A stretch of DNA of 64,000 nt from Pseudocolwellia sp. AS88 (GTDB lineage Bacteria > Pseudomonadota > Gammaproteobacteria > Enterobacterales > Alteromonadaceae): contig NZ_JAUPEC010000015.1 in assembly GCF_030551755.1 (NCBI RefSeq), positions 47,453-111,452 of the forward strand. The letters are read 5' to 3'. Of the stretch, positions 26,709 through 36,402 are shown piece after piece. The position numbers and the translations under genes were made by a program. Numbering within the stretch: position 1 is the first letter of the stretch; every line of letters starts with the position of its first letter. The notes under the pieces were generated by a model. The model saw only the letters and a program-made list of their open reading frames with translations, was not told where the DNA came from and did not search any database.

Positions 26709-29700
26709 CTATTCAGCTTTAATTACGGGATTAGTGTCGAATACTGTCGAATGTTGACTATTAGATACCGTCAATTCGTTTTGTTCTGGTGTTACTTGAA
26801 ATGCTTCACTTTGTGTAATGGCTAATACAAGCGCCGAAAATTTATAACCTGACGCTCTAAAATGGCTATGAATGGTGTCTAGCTCTTGTTCATCACCAAT
26901 ATTAGGGGCTCTTCCTAATGCGTAAGCCATCATGTGCCAAACTAGCGAGCGAGTAAATTCGTCTTCACGTTCGTTATGTAAATAGGTAACGAGTTCTTTA
27001 GCGTTTTTAATTTCTTCGCCTGTAGCCAATACGGTACTGCTATCTATTGGCAAATAAGACTTAGCTGATGTTTCAGGATTGATCACTAAGGCTTTCTCGC
27101 GCCATGATCCTATTGCATCAAAACTTTCAAACGGTAGCCCCCAAGGATCAATATTAGCGTGGCAAGCAGCACAGGCACTTTGCGAACGATGAAGCTCAAT
27201 TTTTTGTTTTAAGGTTAATGGTCCTAAGTCAGCCGACGGTTCTTCTAAAGGAGGAACTGATGGTGGTGGTGGCGGCGGTGGATCATTTAATAAACGCTCT
27301 AATACCCAAACACCACGATAAATAGGGTTAGACTCTGCACCATCTGCCGTCATGGTTAAAATAGCTGCTTGTTGGAGTATACCTCCGCGTGATGTAGCAT
27401 CAGGTACCTTTATTGCTTGCATCTCGCCACCTGTAACTGACGGAAATCCATAATGACGAGCTAAACGCTGGTTAATATAAACAGTGTCGGAAGATATTAA
27501 TTCTCGTGCATCTTTGTCATCATGAAAAATTTTCTGAAACGTTGTTACTGTTTCGGCCATCATATCTTGACCTAAAGCTTCATCATATAACGGATAAAAC
27601 TCAGGATTAACAGACACTAAATCAAACTTATCTAAGCGTAGCCATTCACGTGCAAAACGGCTGCTAAATCTACGTGATTTTTCATCTTTAAGAAGTCGTT
27701 TAACTTGATTAGCTAATACAGCGGGATCGCTCAAACGATTGTCTAATGCTAGTTTAAGCAGTTGCTCATCTGGCGGACCACTCCACAGAAAATATGAAAG
27801 CCTTGAAGCAATTTGGCTGCGTTCTTCTTCTGATACTTCTTTATTTAATTCAGCGGGTAATGGCGCTGAAACATATAAAAATGGGGTAGAAATTAAAACA
27901 GAGCTAAAGGTTTCTTTCATCGCATTTTCAACATCATCACCATTTTTACGAAACTCATCATAAAGGGATAACATGTCTTCTAATTCTGTAGACGAAACCG
28001 TTCGACGATAAGCGCGTTCCATAAATGATCTAAGAGATTTTTCTGCTGACAGGCGAGCTATATCGTCACCCACATTATCGTCAGGAACATATATTCGCCA
28101 CGCTTTCGAGTTATCTTCTGCTCCAAAAGGAATAATATCGACTTCCATCGCATCTAAATACAGTTCATTAACCCCAGCTTTTCGCATAGCAGCCTTACCA
28201 GCCGTTGCAATTTTACTCGCATCTTTATGTCTTTTTAATAAACGTGTTCTCTTTGGATGCGTATTTAAGCCCTCAGGCGCTAATGCATAAACGGCATCAG
28301 GATCACGCGATTTGTTAAATATAAAAACGTCGAAGCTTGTTGATTTTTTCGTAAATTCTACGGGTAATTCTTCTAAAGGTACTTTGAAAGTGCACACCTG
28401 CAGATTATTGACAGGAGCAGTTACATCGCACTCTCCTCCAACTATAGCACCCAGTTCAGTACCAATCGTTTTACCCACTTTGAACTCAAGCCGAGGAAGC
28501 ATACCGTTATCTCCCATTTTAGAAGACACATAAATTCGAGCAATCAATTCACCATTTTTATGCTGTAACCGACTTCTAAATCGTGCGTATATACCATTCA
28601 ATTTTTGTTTGTAACCTAACTTCAACAAACCTTCACCATCAGAGTTTAATAAAGGCCCGTCAGGTAGTGGGAATAATGTTCTAGGTGCATAAGTAATAGG
28701 TTGTGATTGGCGTTGCTTAATTTTTCTCGCTATTTGTTGCTTATTGTAGGGTTTAGCAATTGAGTAACCGCCATCAACACCGGGTCTAAAGTAAACATCT
28801 TCAAACTCAACAAGGTAATGTTCACTTTGAGGAATATTTTTATCAAACAATACATACTCATTAACGCTTTCGCGCGCTATGTTAAGAAAGTACTCTAGTT
28901 CAAGAGCAGACACACTTAACAATTCGGCATCTCGCGAATACCCATGTTCAGATATAGGAGCTGATGGCAAAGCATTAGCAAACTTAAACTTTGTACCAAA
29001 AAGCTCTTGAAGCGTATTTTGGTATTCGTTTACCGTTAGACGCCTCATCGGAGATGCTCTGTTTTCTCTACGCTGCTTTGCAACATGATCAAATGCAGTG
29101 TCAATCCAATTAACAATTTGTTGGCGTTCATTGCTACTGGGTTGACGCCCTTCTTCTTTTGGTGGCATTTGATGTGAATTTAACGCATCTCGAACAGACG
29201 ACCACACATCTACTTCTAAATCTCTTTCCATCACAGGACTAAGTTCATCAAAACGTATTCCAGCATTTTGTTTGCTAGCACCATGACAACTACTACAGTT
29301 GCGTTCAATAATAGGTGCAATATCATTATGATAAGCATTAAGTAATTCAGAGTTTTGTGGTTGTTGTGACGAACTATTTACTGTTGAATTTGATGAAGAC
29401 GAAACATCTGAACTAGATAAATAAGGTTTGATTGATTCAGGCGCATATTGAGATAAATAATTTGAGCCATGAACCATGCTGCCACCATCATGAGCGGCAA
29501 ACATCATCACAATACAGGTTACAAACAATGTAGCTAAAGAGCTTAAACGTAAAGGCTTGCTATTTTTTTGAACGACTTCAGCAACCCAACGTAAAATAAG
29601 GGCGATAATTGAAAGAGCAGCGACAGAAACACCGAGTAGTCTATGCCTTTCTACCAATACTCCCATATGCCCTTCATTAGCGGCTAACAACACGCCAAGG

Positions 29701-29999
29701 GTTGCGGTAATACAGGCTGACAATACGGCCAAGATAAGAAGAGGAAAACCTAAAGCAGACCAACGAACCCAAGACTTAGAAGAAAACCTTAATAACTCTA
29801 AGCTTAAAGCAAGAACAAGTAAGGTAATTGGAAAATGTAAAACTAAAGGATGAAAACGACCAAAAAATCGTAACACTCCATCACCAGACACACCGTCTAG
29901 AGGTGAATATATTGTAGCTACTGCAAGTACACCCGCAGCAAGAATTACACTAAGTAAACCTGCTATAAATAAATATGACTTTACTGATTTAGTTTTCAT
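26709..29999 (-). CDS. Membrane-anchored DUF1587/1592/1588/1585 cytochrome c protein
   Basis: Large planctomycete-type cytochrome protein of 1096 aa. The first 180 residues contain about five membrane helices (LHFPITLLVLALSLELLRF, a DUF2231-like block) and a Ser-rich linker. A periplasmic part then begins with heme motif CSSCHGAS (about 233-237). Next come DUF1587 (RRLTVNEYQNTLQELFG), a carbohydrate-binding-like beta region (about 400-600), DUF1595/1592 (ASRLSYFLWSGPPDEQLL), DUF1588 with a second heme motif CAACHANIDPWG (about 940), and DUF1585 at the end. A run of prolines (NDPPPPPPPSVPPLEEP) precedes the second heme. Electron carrier or enzyme partner of DUF1552; substrate unproven. Confidence 0.9.
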   Translation of the reverse strand: MKTKSVKSYLFIAGLLSVILAAGVLAVATIYSPLDGVSGDGVLRFFGRFHPLVLHFPITLLVLALSLELLRFSSKSWVRWSALGFPLLILAVLSACITATLGVLLAANEGHMGVLVERHRLLGVSVAALSIIALILRWVAEVVQKNSKPLRLSSLATLFVTCIVMMFAAHDGGSMVHGSNYLSQYAPESIKPYLSSSDVSSSSNSTVNSSSQQPQNSELLNAYHNDIAPIIERNCSSCHGASKQNAGIRFDELSPVMERDLEVDVWSSVRDALNSHQMPPKEEGRQPSSNERQQIVNWIDTAFDHVAKQRRENRASPMRRLTVNEYQNTLQELFGTKFKFANALPSAPISEHGYSRDAELLSVSALELEYFLNIARESVNEYVLFDKNIPQSEHYLVEFEDVYFRPGVDGGYSIAKPYNKQQIARKIKQRQSQPITYAPRTLFPLPDGPLLNSDGEGLLKLGYKQKLNGIYARFRSRLQHKNGELIARIYVSSKMGDNGMLPRLEFKVGKTIGTELGAIVGGECDVTAPVNNLQVCTFKVPLEELPVEFTKKSTSFDVFIFNKSRDPDAVYALAPEGLNTHPKRTRLLKRHKDASKIATAGKAAMRKAGVNELYLDAMEVDIIPFGAEDNSKAWRIYVPDDNVGDDIARLSAEKSLRSFMERAYRRTVSSTELEDMLSLYDEFRKNGDDVENAMKETFSSVLISTPFLYVSAPLPAELNKEVSEEERSQIASRLSYFLWSGPPDEQLLKLALDNRLSDPAVLANQVKRLLKDEKSRRFSSRFAREWLRLDKFDLVSVNPEFYPLYDEALGQDMMAETVTTFQKIFHDDKDARELISSDTVYINQRLARHYGFPSVTGGEMQAIKVPDATSRGGILQQAAILTMTADGAESNPIYRGVWVLERLLNDPPPPPPPSVPPLEEPSADLGPLTLKQKIELHRSQSACAACHANIDPWGLPFESFDAIGSWREKALVINPETSAKSYLPIDSSTVLATGEEIKNAKELVTYLHNEREDEFTRSLVWHMMAYALGRAPNIGDEQELDTIHSHFRASGYKFSALVLAITQSEAFQVTPEQNELTVSNSQHSTVFDTNPVIKAE

Positions 30000-30045
30000 A
30001 TTGTTTACGAATTCCCCATATGTGACTGAAATTTTATTTTTATTT

Positions 30046-30774
30046 TTAATTTAATTTACGAACACGAATGTTTTTATAAGCAACTCGCATCACTGTGCCA
30101 TCGTGCAATTGAAAGCCTATGTTACCTTCGCGCGATGCATTAGGATCTTCATCAATATAATCCATCACTTTAATACCATTGATCCAATACTCTATTCGCT
30201 TATCACGCGCACGAATGGTCAAACGATTCCATTCTTGTGGTGTGTAGGTATTTGATATTAAGTTTTGATCTGCAAATATCCGCAATTTTTTACGAGAAAA
30301 CCAATCACCTAAAGCGCCCCAAAAATTGTGTTTTTCAGGGTTATGTCGTGCTAGATCAAATTCATAACCAGAAGGCGCTTCGAAAGACTTATTACCGCGA
30401 GCACTTTTAAATATAAATGTATTTACCCTGAAATATATGCCTGTATTACGACGGTCATCACCCGTAAGTTTTACGTCACAAGTAAACTCAAAATTTTTAA
30501 ATCGTTGCTTGGTGTATAACCATTCAGGTGTTGATAGTTTTTTATTGCCTGTACTACCAATAATTGTATTGTCTACAACAGACCAGTTAGTTGAAGGTAC
30601 TTTCCAACCGCTAAAGTTATTTGTTGTTAATAGCTCAATCGTGTCTTTACCTTTAACACCTGGTTCTACTGCATCATTACTTTGCACAGCAAAGCTAAAA
30701 TGAGGTAAAGCTAATATTAAAAACACAACCACACGCGTTAGGGTATTAGTGGCGTTTGTTATTCTCTTCATCAT
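30046..30774 (-). CDS. DUF1080 protein, 3-keto-disaccharide hydrolase-like
   Basis: Secreted jelly-roll protein of 242 aa with a signal peptide ending near SFA. The domain has the characteristic pattern FSGWKVPSTNWSVVDNTIIG, FKNFEFTCDVKL, NTGIYFRV, EWNRLTIRARDKRIEYWING and GNIGFQLHDG. Family knowledge: DUF1080 (PF06439) members cleave 3-keto-glycosides made by periplasmic sugar oxidation. It lies 46 bases upstream of the cytochrome gene in the same direction, so hydrolysis could be coupled to oxidation by neighbours. Residues for catalysis are not assigned here. Confidence 0.88.
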   Translation of the reverse strand: MMKRITNATNTLTRVVVFLILALPHFSFAVQSNDAVEPGVKGKDTIELLTTNNFSGWKVPSTNWSVVDNTIIGSTGNKKLSTPEWLYTKQRFKNFEFTCDVKLTGDDRRNTGIYFRVNTFIFKSARGNKSFEAPSGYEFDLARHNPEKHNFWGALGDWFSRKKLRIFADQNLISNTYTPQEWNRLTIRARDKRIEYWINGIKVMDYIDEDPNASREGNIGFQLHDGTVMRVAYKNIRVRKLN

Positions 30775-30899
30775 TATTAATGTCCTTAAATGCCTTAACT
30801 ACATTTAGGTTTTAGATAAAGCTTTTCTCAACATAAACAGGTAAAAATAAACCCTTTATTATTTTATAAATGGGTTTAATTACTGTGTGTAAATCAACG

Positions 30900-33500
30900 C
30901 TATAAATAACTGCCAAACAAACTAATTTCGTGTATACGCCATGGTTTACGTTTTGCTGTAACTTGGTTGGTAATACGAATAAATTTACCTTTACGACCTA
31001 ACGTTTGTTCTCTATTAAGTTCACCTGCAGTACGGTTGGTAATCACAGTTTTCCAGTTTATTCCGTCTTCTGAAAATTCAATGGTGTAATGACGAGAATA
31101 AAAAGCAGTAAGCAAAGTAGAGTCAATAACCACTTCTGAAATTATGGCTAACTTAGGTAGCTCAATCGTTATGGATTGACCTTTGTCTCTATTACCTTTT
31201 GAACTAAAAAATGGTCGTTCAAATTTATTATCAGTGAGATTTTCAATAGTAAACTTTGGATGAATGTCAAAATTGGTGGAAACTTTCCATTGCGGTTTAG
31301 CGGTTAATTCATTGGCAAAGTTTTCATCTAACTCGGTTTGAGTCCACATGCCTGTACGAGCGTTATTCATGTTTATTACAGCGGTAACATCTTCAGGGGT
31401 GATAATGCTGCCTGTATTACCAAATTCATTACGAATATAAGTTAAAACGTTAGCGACGTATTCGCTGCCATTTGAACTTATAGAAGGCATCATATCGCCC
31501 GTATAAGTAACGCCATCAATTTCGCCTTGTAAGCCATGAGTAACGAGGTTAATAAGTGATGCGGTATTACCGATAATTCTAGGGTTATTATGAAAAGATG
31601 GGGCAATCAAATCATTTCCAGCATGAGCTCCTTTGCCATCGTCACCATGGCAGGTATAGCAAAAACCTTTGTAAGCTTTTTCACCAGCAATTACCGCTGC
31701 TGCAAGTTTTTTATCACCCTCAGCAAGTTTTCGACGCTTCTCATTATGAGCAATAAGTTTAGCCATAGACTGCTCTATAGCGATAATACCTTTTTTATTA
31801 GGATGTGCTTGTTTAGCCGCACTTAATATCGCTGTGTGGTTACTGCTATTCGCGTAGTAAGCAGATAAAATAGCTTGTTGAGCTACCTCAACGTCTTTAT
31901 CACTAGCCAAGGTAAGCCATTTATTGGCTATGTTGTTATCGCCAGCAGAAACTAATGCTTCTGAAATTCGAATGGCTGTAACGCGTACATCACTATTTTT
32001 ACTGTTAAACAGATCTATTAAAATACTGTTGTCGAGTGCGTCTAAACCTTCAAGGGTCCAAAGGGCATGAATTTGAGCTAAAGGCTTATTGTTATTTTGC
32101 GCCACTTTTTTAAGTGCTGGCACCAGTTTTTTATCACCACTTAATACCATTAACTTTTGCGCTTCAAGTCGCCACCAATGGTTTTTATGATTTAAGTATT
32201 GAACAAGTTGTTCAGGCTTTTTAGTTAACATTTCAGGCAATTTACTTAAAGTAACGCCGTCTTTTTTTACTCGATATAAACGCCCTCGCCCGATCACTTT
32301 GTCGAATCCGTAATTGTCTATAACACCACGTAAATAGGAACCTTCTTGCGTCCAATTACCTTCTTGGATAATGCCTCGGTACATATCTAGTATCATTAAA
32401 GAACAATCTGGTGCTGTTGCCGTCCAAACAGGTCTAAAGTTAGCGTCTGTTGATGCGATAAATTCTTTACGCTGACTTTGGTACTTATTACTTAGAACGG
32501 TGTAACCATCCTCACGAGTTACTTTTGAACGACGAATTAAATTACCAACTGGCTCTGCAATAATGTAATCACCTTGCATGTCATCAAAAGCACCGCCCAT
32601 ATATACAGACTGCCCACCTCCTCCAGTAAAATGATTTAAGGTATTGTCTGGGCGCAGCATTTTTAAGCCACCTTGCACATCGGGGGTTTTATCAAGTGGG
32701 AAAACTTCTCTAAAACCTTTTGCTTGTTCTCCTTCAACAGTTACTTGGCTATAAACACTAGGTGCTTGAAAGGTGAAGGCTGGATTTTGTCCGCCAGCAG
32801 TTGAATAATATAGTCGACCGAGGCGGTCTTGAGCTAAGCCCCACTGACCACCTCCGTATGGGATTTCTTGTGCAATAACTTTACCGTCAACAAATTTATA
32901 ACGTTTGTTGGTATAAGTAACATACAGCCAGTTATCTAAACCATAAATAAGGCCACTGGGTTGATGCTCTAAATTCCCCCCTCGTTTACCGCCTTGATAT
33001 ATAGTTTCTCTTAAATCAGCAACACCATCACCATTGGTATCTGTTAATAGTAATAGGTCTAAGGTATTGGTTTCGCGAACAATAATGCGGCCATCGTCTA
33101 ATGTTAAAATCATACGTGGTAAAAGTAGTTTATCGGCAAAAACGGTAAAGCTTTCAAAAAGCCCATCGCCATCTTTATCTTCTAAACGTTTAATTTGGCT
33201 AATGGAGTTAAACGTACCGCTGCCATCAACGTCTAACATATAAGTAAGCATCTCGGCTACGTAGATGCGTCCGTTACCATCAAAGGCCATAGTTACAGGC
33301 TCTTCAATTAATGGTTCAGCAGCAACAATCTCCATCGAGTAACCATCTTGAATAACCATGGTTTTAAGGCTTTCTTCTGGTGACATTGGTAAAATGGTTT
33401 CATGCAATTTAGGATCATAATCCTTAGCTGATACCCCTAAACAAATAAAGCTCGATGTTACTATTAACGCAACTAAAGTCTTTGATGATTTAAAAAACAT
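30900..33500 (-). CDS. PVC-type membrane-bound dehydrogenase with cytochrome c and discoidin-like domain
   Basis: Secreted protein of 866 aa. After a signal peptide (to about residue 25) there is a beta-propeller of the PVC dehydrogenase type (PVTMAFDGNGRIYVAEM, EDKDGDGLFESF, LTDTNGDGVADL, GNLEHQPSGLIYGLDNWLYV). HEAT-like helices follow (about 420-580), then a cytochrome c domain with heme motif CYTCHGDDGKGAH (about 611-615) and distal Met in GDMMPSI. The end is an F5/8-type-C (discoidin) sugar-binding-like domain (SITIELPKLAIISEVVID). Family knowledge suggests quinone- or metal-dependent sugar/alcohol oxidation with transfer to cytochrome; the substrate is unknown. Being next to two DUF1080 genes, it is a candidate for the 3-oxidation step. 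Confidence 0.88.
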   Translation of the reverse strand: MFFKSSKTLVALIVTSSFICLGVSAKDYDPKLHETILPMSPEESLKTMVIQDGYSMEIVAAEPLIEEPVTMAFDGNGRIYVAEMLTYMLDVDGSGTFNSISQIKRLEDKDGDGLFESFTVFADKLLLPRMILTLDDGRIIVRETNTLDLLLLTDTNGDGVADLRETIYQGGKRGGNLEHQPSGLIYGLDNWLYVTYTNKRYKFVDGKVIAQEIPYGGGQWGLAQDRLGRLYYSTAGGQNPAFTFQAPSVYSQVTVEGEQAKGFREVFPLDKTPDVQGGLKMLRPDNTLNHFTGGGGQSVYMGGAFDDMQGDYIIAEPVGNLIRRSKVTREDGYTVLSNKYQSQRKEFIASTDANFRPVWTATAPDCSLMILDMYRGIIQEGNWTQEGSYLRGVIDNYGFDKVIGRGRLYRVKKDGVTLSKLPEMLTKKPEQLVQYLNHKNHWWRLEAQKLMVLSGDKKLVPALKKVAQNNNKPLAQIHALWTLEGLDALDNSILIDLFNSKNSDVRVTAIRISEALVSAGDNNIANKWLTLASDKDVEVAQQAILSAYYANSSNHTAILSAAKQAHPNKKGIIAIEQSMAKLIAHNEKRRKLAEGDKKLAAAVIAGEKAYKGFCYTCHGDDGKGAHAGNDLIAPSFHNNPRIIGNTASLINLVTHGLQGEIDGVTYTGDMMPSISSNGSEYVANVLTYIRNEFGNTGSIITPEDVTAVINMNNARTGMWTQTELDENFANELTAKPQWKVSTNFDIHPKFTIENLTDNKFERPFFSSKGNRDKGQSITIELPKLAIISEVVIDSTLLTAFYSRHYTIEFSEDGINWKTVITNRTAGELNREQTLGRKGKFIRITNQVTAKRKPWRIHEISLFGSYL

Positions 33501-33555
33501 GACTTACCTTTTAATTATTTTAATTCTAGTACTTACAACATGGATATCTGAAAAA

Positions 33556-34404
33556 TTATTTCAAAAATGTCTCAAGCGGAATGCTATGTTCAAATTCTTT
33601 AATTTCTATATCGCGATAAAATATTTCAGCCGTTTCAGACTGAAAACCAATAATACCTTCGCTTGGTTTTAAGTGAGTGGCCATATTAACGATCTCGCCA
33701 TTCAGCTTATGTACTGTGTATTTATCGCCCATAACAATAATTTCAACCTTATTCCATTTATCATTTAATCCATTAAAGTTTTTAGTATCTGCTGCTAAAT
33801 GAAACCAGCCTTCAACTTTAGTTTCTTTACCACCTTTATTAGGATGTAAAAACGATTCTCCATGCCCTTTACCTTTAGGCTTTTTATTTTTTAATGTGTT
33901 TTTACCATCAGGAAACCATAAATAATCAATACTTTTTGGACGAATTAAATCCCCTGAATGATTACGACCCGTTAAATGGTTATATCTAAGTTGATATTCT
34001 ATGCCTAGAGGAAATACATCGTCTTTGGTAACGTGATAATAAACACCAGCATCGTATTGCCATTGCTTAAAGTTATTGGCAATTCGGCTTCCCCATTTAT
34101 ATTCAAACCTTAAAATATACTTACTGTATTTTTTCTTAGTAAAGAATAAGCCATGCGTATCATTTTCACCGGTATCTACTTTATATTCTTGAGGAAATTC
34201 ATCATTAAAAACATGGATCATTTCATCTTCAATAGCAAAAACCTGCTTTGCCATTTCATCATCACCACTGCGTATTTTTAAATAAAACCCATCAAAATTC
34301 TTACCATTAAATAGAGGTTTAAATCCTTCGTTATTTTCAGTTGCAGCAAGTGAAGTTATTGACAAACTCACAACAAAAACAATATTAACTATATAATTTT
34401 TCAC
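33556..34404 (-). CDS. DUF1080 protein, second copy
   Basis: Secreted 282-aa relative of the protein at 30046-30774, clearly divergent. Signal peptide to about LAATE; domain pattern FKPLFNGKNFDGFYLKIRSG, FRFEYKWG-type strands, DAGVYYHVTKDDVFPLGIEY, WNKVEIIVMGDKYTVHKLNG and GIIGFQSETAEIFYRDI. The Gly-x-Tyr-Tyr region and long insertion (about 150-190, KKPKGKGHGESFLHP) are typical of larger DUF1080 members. It is the first gene of the operon, so transcription should begin in the 254-base gap to the divergent esterase. Probable 3-keto-glycoside hydrolase or lectin-like helper. Confidence 0.88.
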   Translation of the reverse strand: MKNYIVNIVFVVSLSITSLAATENNEGFKPLFNGKNFDGFYLKIRSGDDEMAKQVFAIEDEMIHVFNDEFPQEYKVDTGENDTHGLFFTKKKYSKYILRFEYKWGSRIANNFKQWQYDAGVYYHVTKDDVFPLGIEYQLRYNHLTGRNHSGDLIRPKSIDYLWFPDGKNTLKNKKPKGKGHGESFLHPNKGGKETKVEGWFHLAADTKNFNGLNDKWNKVEIIVMGDKYTVHKLNGEIVNMATHLKPSEGIIGFQSETAEIFYRDIEIKEFEHSIPLETFLK

Positions 34405-34658
34405 GAATATTAACTCTCAACTAAAGTATCAACCAGAACACATGTTATGGTTTTAAATATAAAAACACTCAACAAATCATTCTGTAGTTTTATATTTAAA
34501 ATAACACTTTATAATGAAAATATAAAAAACACCATATATAATCATTAGAAAACTAAAAACACCACGATCTAAGTATCCTTCCAATAGGAACGATAGGTAT
34601 TTATTAAGGGTTAACTTGAATAACAATAAATATTTACCTAGGTACCCTTTTAAAATGG

Positions 34659-35615
34659 ATGAATAAAAAAGTGATAAAAAACCTAACCTACAACATTTTT
34701 CTGATTAAATTATTTATAGCGCTGATAAGTATTTTCACTTTAAAGAACGTATCAGCACAGGAAATAATAAAAGCACCGTGGACACTCGGTTATAAGCCCG
34801 ATAAGACCATCATATATTCTACTCCAGCCCAAGGCAGCCCACTCAAACTTGACATCTTTTTCCCAGAGGGGCGTCCGCCTAAGCAACCACTTCCCGTCAT
34901 TGTGTTCTTTTTTGGTGGTGGGTGGAATAGTGGCAATACTGAACAATTTTATGGCTTCAGCAAATACTTCGCATCCCGCGGTATAACAGCCGTATCAGCA
35001 CAGTATCGAACTAAAAAGAGCCACAGCGCTACGCCCAAAGAATCTGTTAAAGACGGAAAAACAGCCATTCGCTATCTACGAGACCATGCAGAAGAATTAG
35101 GTATTAATCCAAATAAACTCATTGCTGGTGGAGGCTCAGCAGGTGGCCATGTCGCAGCTTGCGCAGTAATGTGTCCAAAGATTGATGCCACTCCAAACTC
35201 TCTTACTTCTCGCATTCCCAATACCCTAGTACTTTACAATCCTGTTTACGACAACGGTCCTGAGGGATACGGGCATGATCGAGTAAAAGCTTATTGGAAA
35301 GCCATATCACCTATGCATAATATCCGTCCTAACCTCCCGCCAACGATCATCTTTTTCGGCACTAAAGATATTCACGTTCCCGTTAGCACCATTAATGCAT
35401 TTCAAAATAAAATGGAACAAACTGGCAACGATAGCGAAACACATTTTTATAAAAATCAAAAACATGGATTTTTCCACATCAGTAAAGGCGGTCAAAAAAT
35501 GTTTGCAGACGTTCTCAGCAAAACAGATACGTTCCTCACCCGATTAGGTTATTTAAAAGGAAAAGAAAACGTTAAAGAGTGGACTATACAATCAATAAAG
35601 AAACTCAATAAATAA
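34659..35615 (+). CDS. Secreted alpha/beta hydrolase (BD-FAE/esterase-like)
   Basis: Putative carbohydrate esterase of 318 aa with a signal peptide (IALISIFTLKNVSA). The oxyanion region is FFFGGGWNSGN, the nucleophile elbow GGGSAGGHVAA with Ser about residue 167, the acid FFGTKDIHVP and the base His in QKHGFFHI, so the triad is complete. SAQYRTK is a conserved strand of this group. It is divergent from the PVC-like operon and shares its upstream region, so it may be coregulated. The ATG at 34659 is the best start; RBS weak. Confidence 0.88.
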   Translation: MNKKVIKNLTYNIFLIKLFIALISIFTLKNVSAQEIIKAPWTLGYKPDKTIIYSTPAQGSPLKLDIFFPEGRPPKQPLPVIVFFFGGGWNSGNTEQFYGFSKYFASRGITAVSAQYRTKKSHSATPKESVKDGKTAIRYLRDHAEELGINPNKLIAGGGSAGGHVAACAVMCPKIDATPNSLTSRIPNTLVLYNPVYDNGPEGYGHDRVKAYWKAISPMHNIRPNLPPTIIFFGTKDIHVPVSTINAFQNKMEQTGNDSETHFYKNQKHGFFHISKGGQKMFADVLSKTDTFLTRLGYLKGKENVKEWTIQSIKKLNK

Positions 35616-35816
35616 GTAAATTTTTAACTCTCTTACAACGTAAAATCCCAAAAGTAATAAATGTGTGGGTGTGTCATAAATAATGAAAAATGCTTTAGCT
35701 AGCAATATCTTATATAATCTGTTATTAATAATTTATATAAAAAATTGCGTGATGTGTCAGCATAAAAATGCGCAAGTTGCGCACTATTAAATTGTTAGGT
35801 GCCTAGGGAGAGGTAA

Positions 35817-36275
35817 TTGGAAGTCTTCGAAGTTAAATGGAAAGAGCTTGCGAAATTTATAACGCGGCAACTGTTTATTATTTTGTCCGTTGGATTTATT
35901 CTGTTGATGTTAGTTAGACTAGTTTCTACAGGTTTCGATATAGCCGTAACTTTTGAGCATATAAGGCTTCCTCATGTTCCTATCGTTTTTCTTATTATTT
36001 TCGTTTTTAGCTTAACTTTCGCTTTTTTAATCAGTGCACTATTAAAGTGTGCGAGAGTTACTATAGAAAATGGGGTAATAACCGGAAGAAATTACTGGCT
36101 TATCAAAAGAAGTTTTGAATTAGTTTCAATTAAAAAAGCGTTTCCATTTAATAGTAACGGAATGCCAGTGGTAATAGTCGATGCAGGTAAAAAAGGCGAA
36201 ATCCATATCCCTGTTCATATCGAAAAATCAGAAGTGCTTTTTGCTCTATTGGATAACTATCAAAACGGCACCTAA
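35817..36275 (+). CDS. Small membrane protein, integron cassette gene
   Basis: Cassette protein of 152 aa. TTG is the start, supported by a strong RBS (GGGAGAGG, 5-8 bases upstream). Two hydrophobic helices are seen: LFIILSVGFILLMLVRLV and IVFLIIFVFSLTFAFLISALL. The cytoplasmic-type C-terminal half is a beta-rich domain (ARVTIENGVITGRNYWLIKR). Topology resembles small PH-like membrane proteins, but I recognise no family. Its stop codon overlaps the attC start, as expected for a cassette gene. Confidence 0.7.
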   Translation: MEVFEVKWKELAKFITRQLFIILSVGFILLMLVRLVSTGFDIAVTFEHIRLPHVPIVFLIIFVFSLTFAFLISALLKCARVTIENGVITGRNYWLIKRSFELVSIKKAFPFNSNGMPVVIVDAGKKGEIHIPVHIEKSEVLFALLDNYQNGT

Positions 36276-36370
36276 CAAAGGTTTTCAAGTCGGACCAATT
36301 ACAGTTGGTTTTTTATTCGTACCTCACTTATTTTAGTCAATTGTAACTTGCCGCTTAAAGCGGCGTATAC
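36267..36370 (+). other. attC-like recombination site A
   Basis: Begins with GGCACCTAAC (R'' = ACCTAAC), the complement of the cassette start at 35794. The middle folds as an imperfect stem (AATTACAGTTGG against TCAATTGTAACTT, with wobble and a bulge). A second stem GCCGCTT/AAGCGGC follows around 36353-36367, then GTATAC in the place of GTTRTRY. Extrahelical bases and wobble are typical of attC folding. Confidence 0.55.
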
Positions 36371-36402
36371 GTTTAGTCAATTTATTATTCGGAGTTTAAT
36401 AA

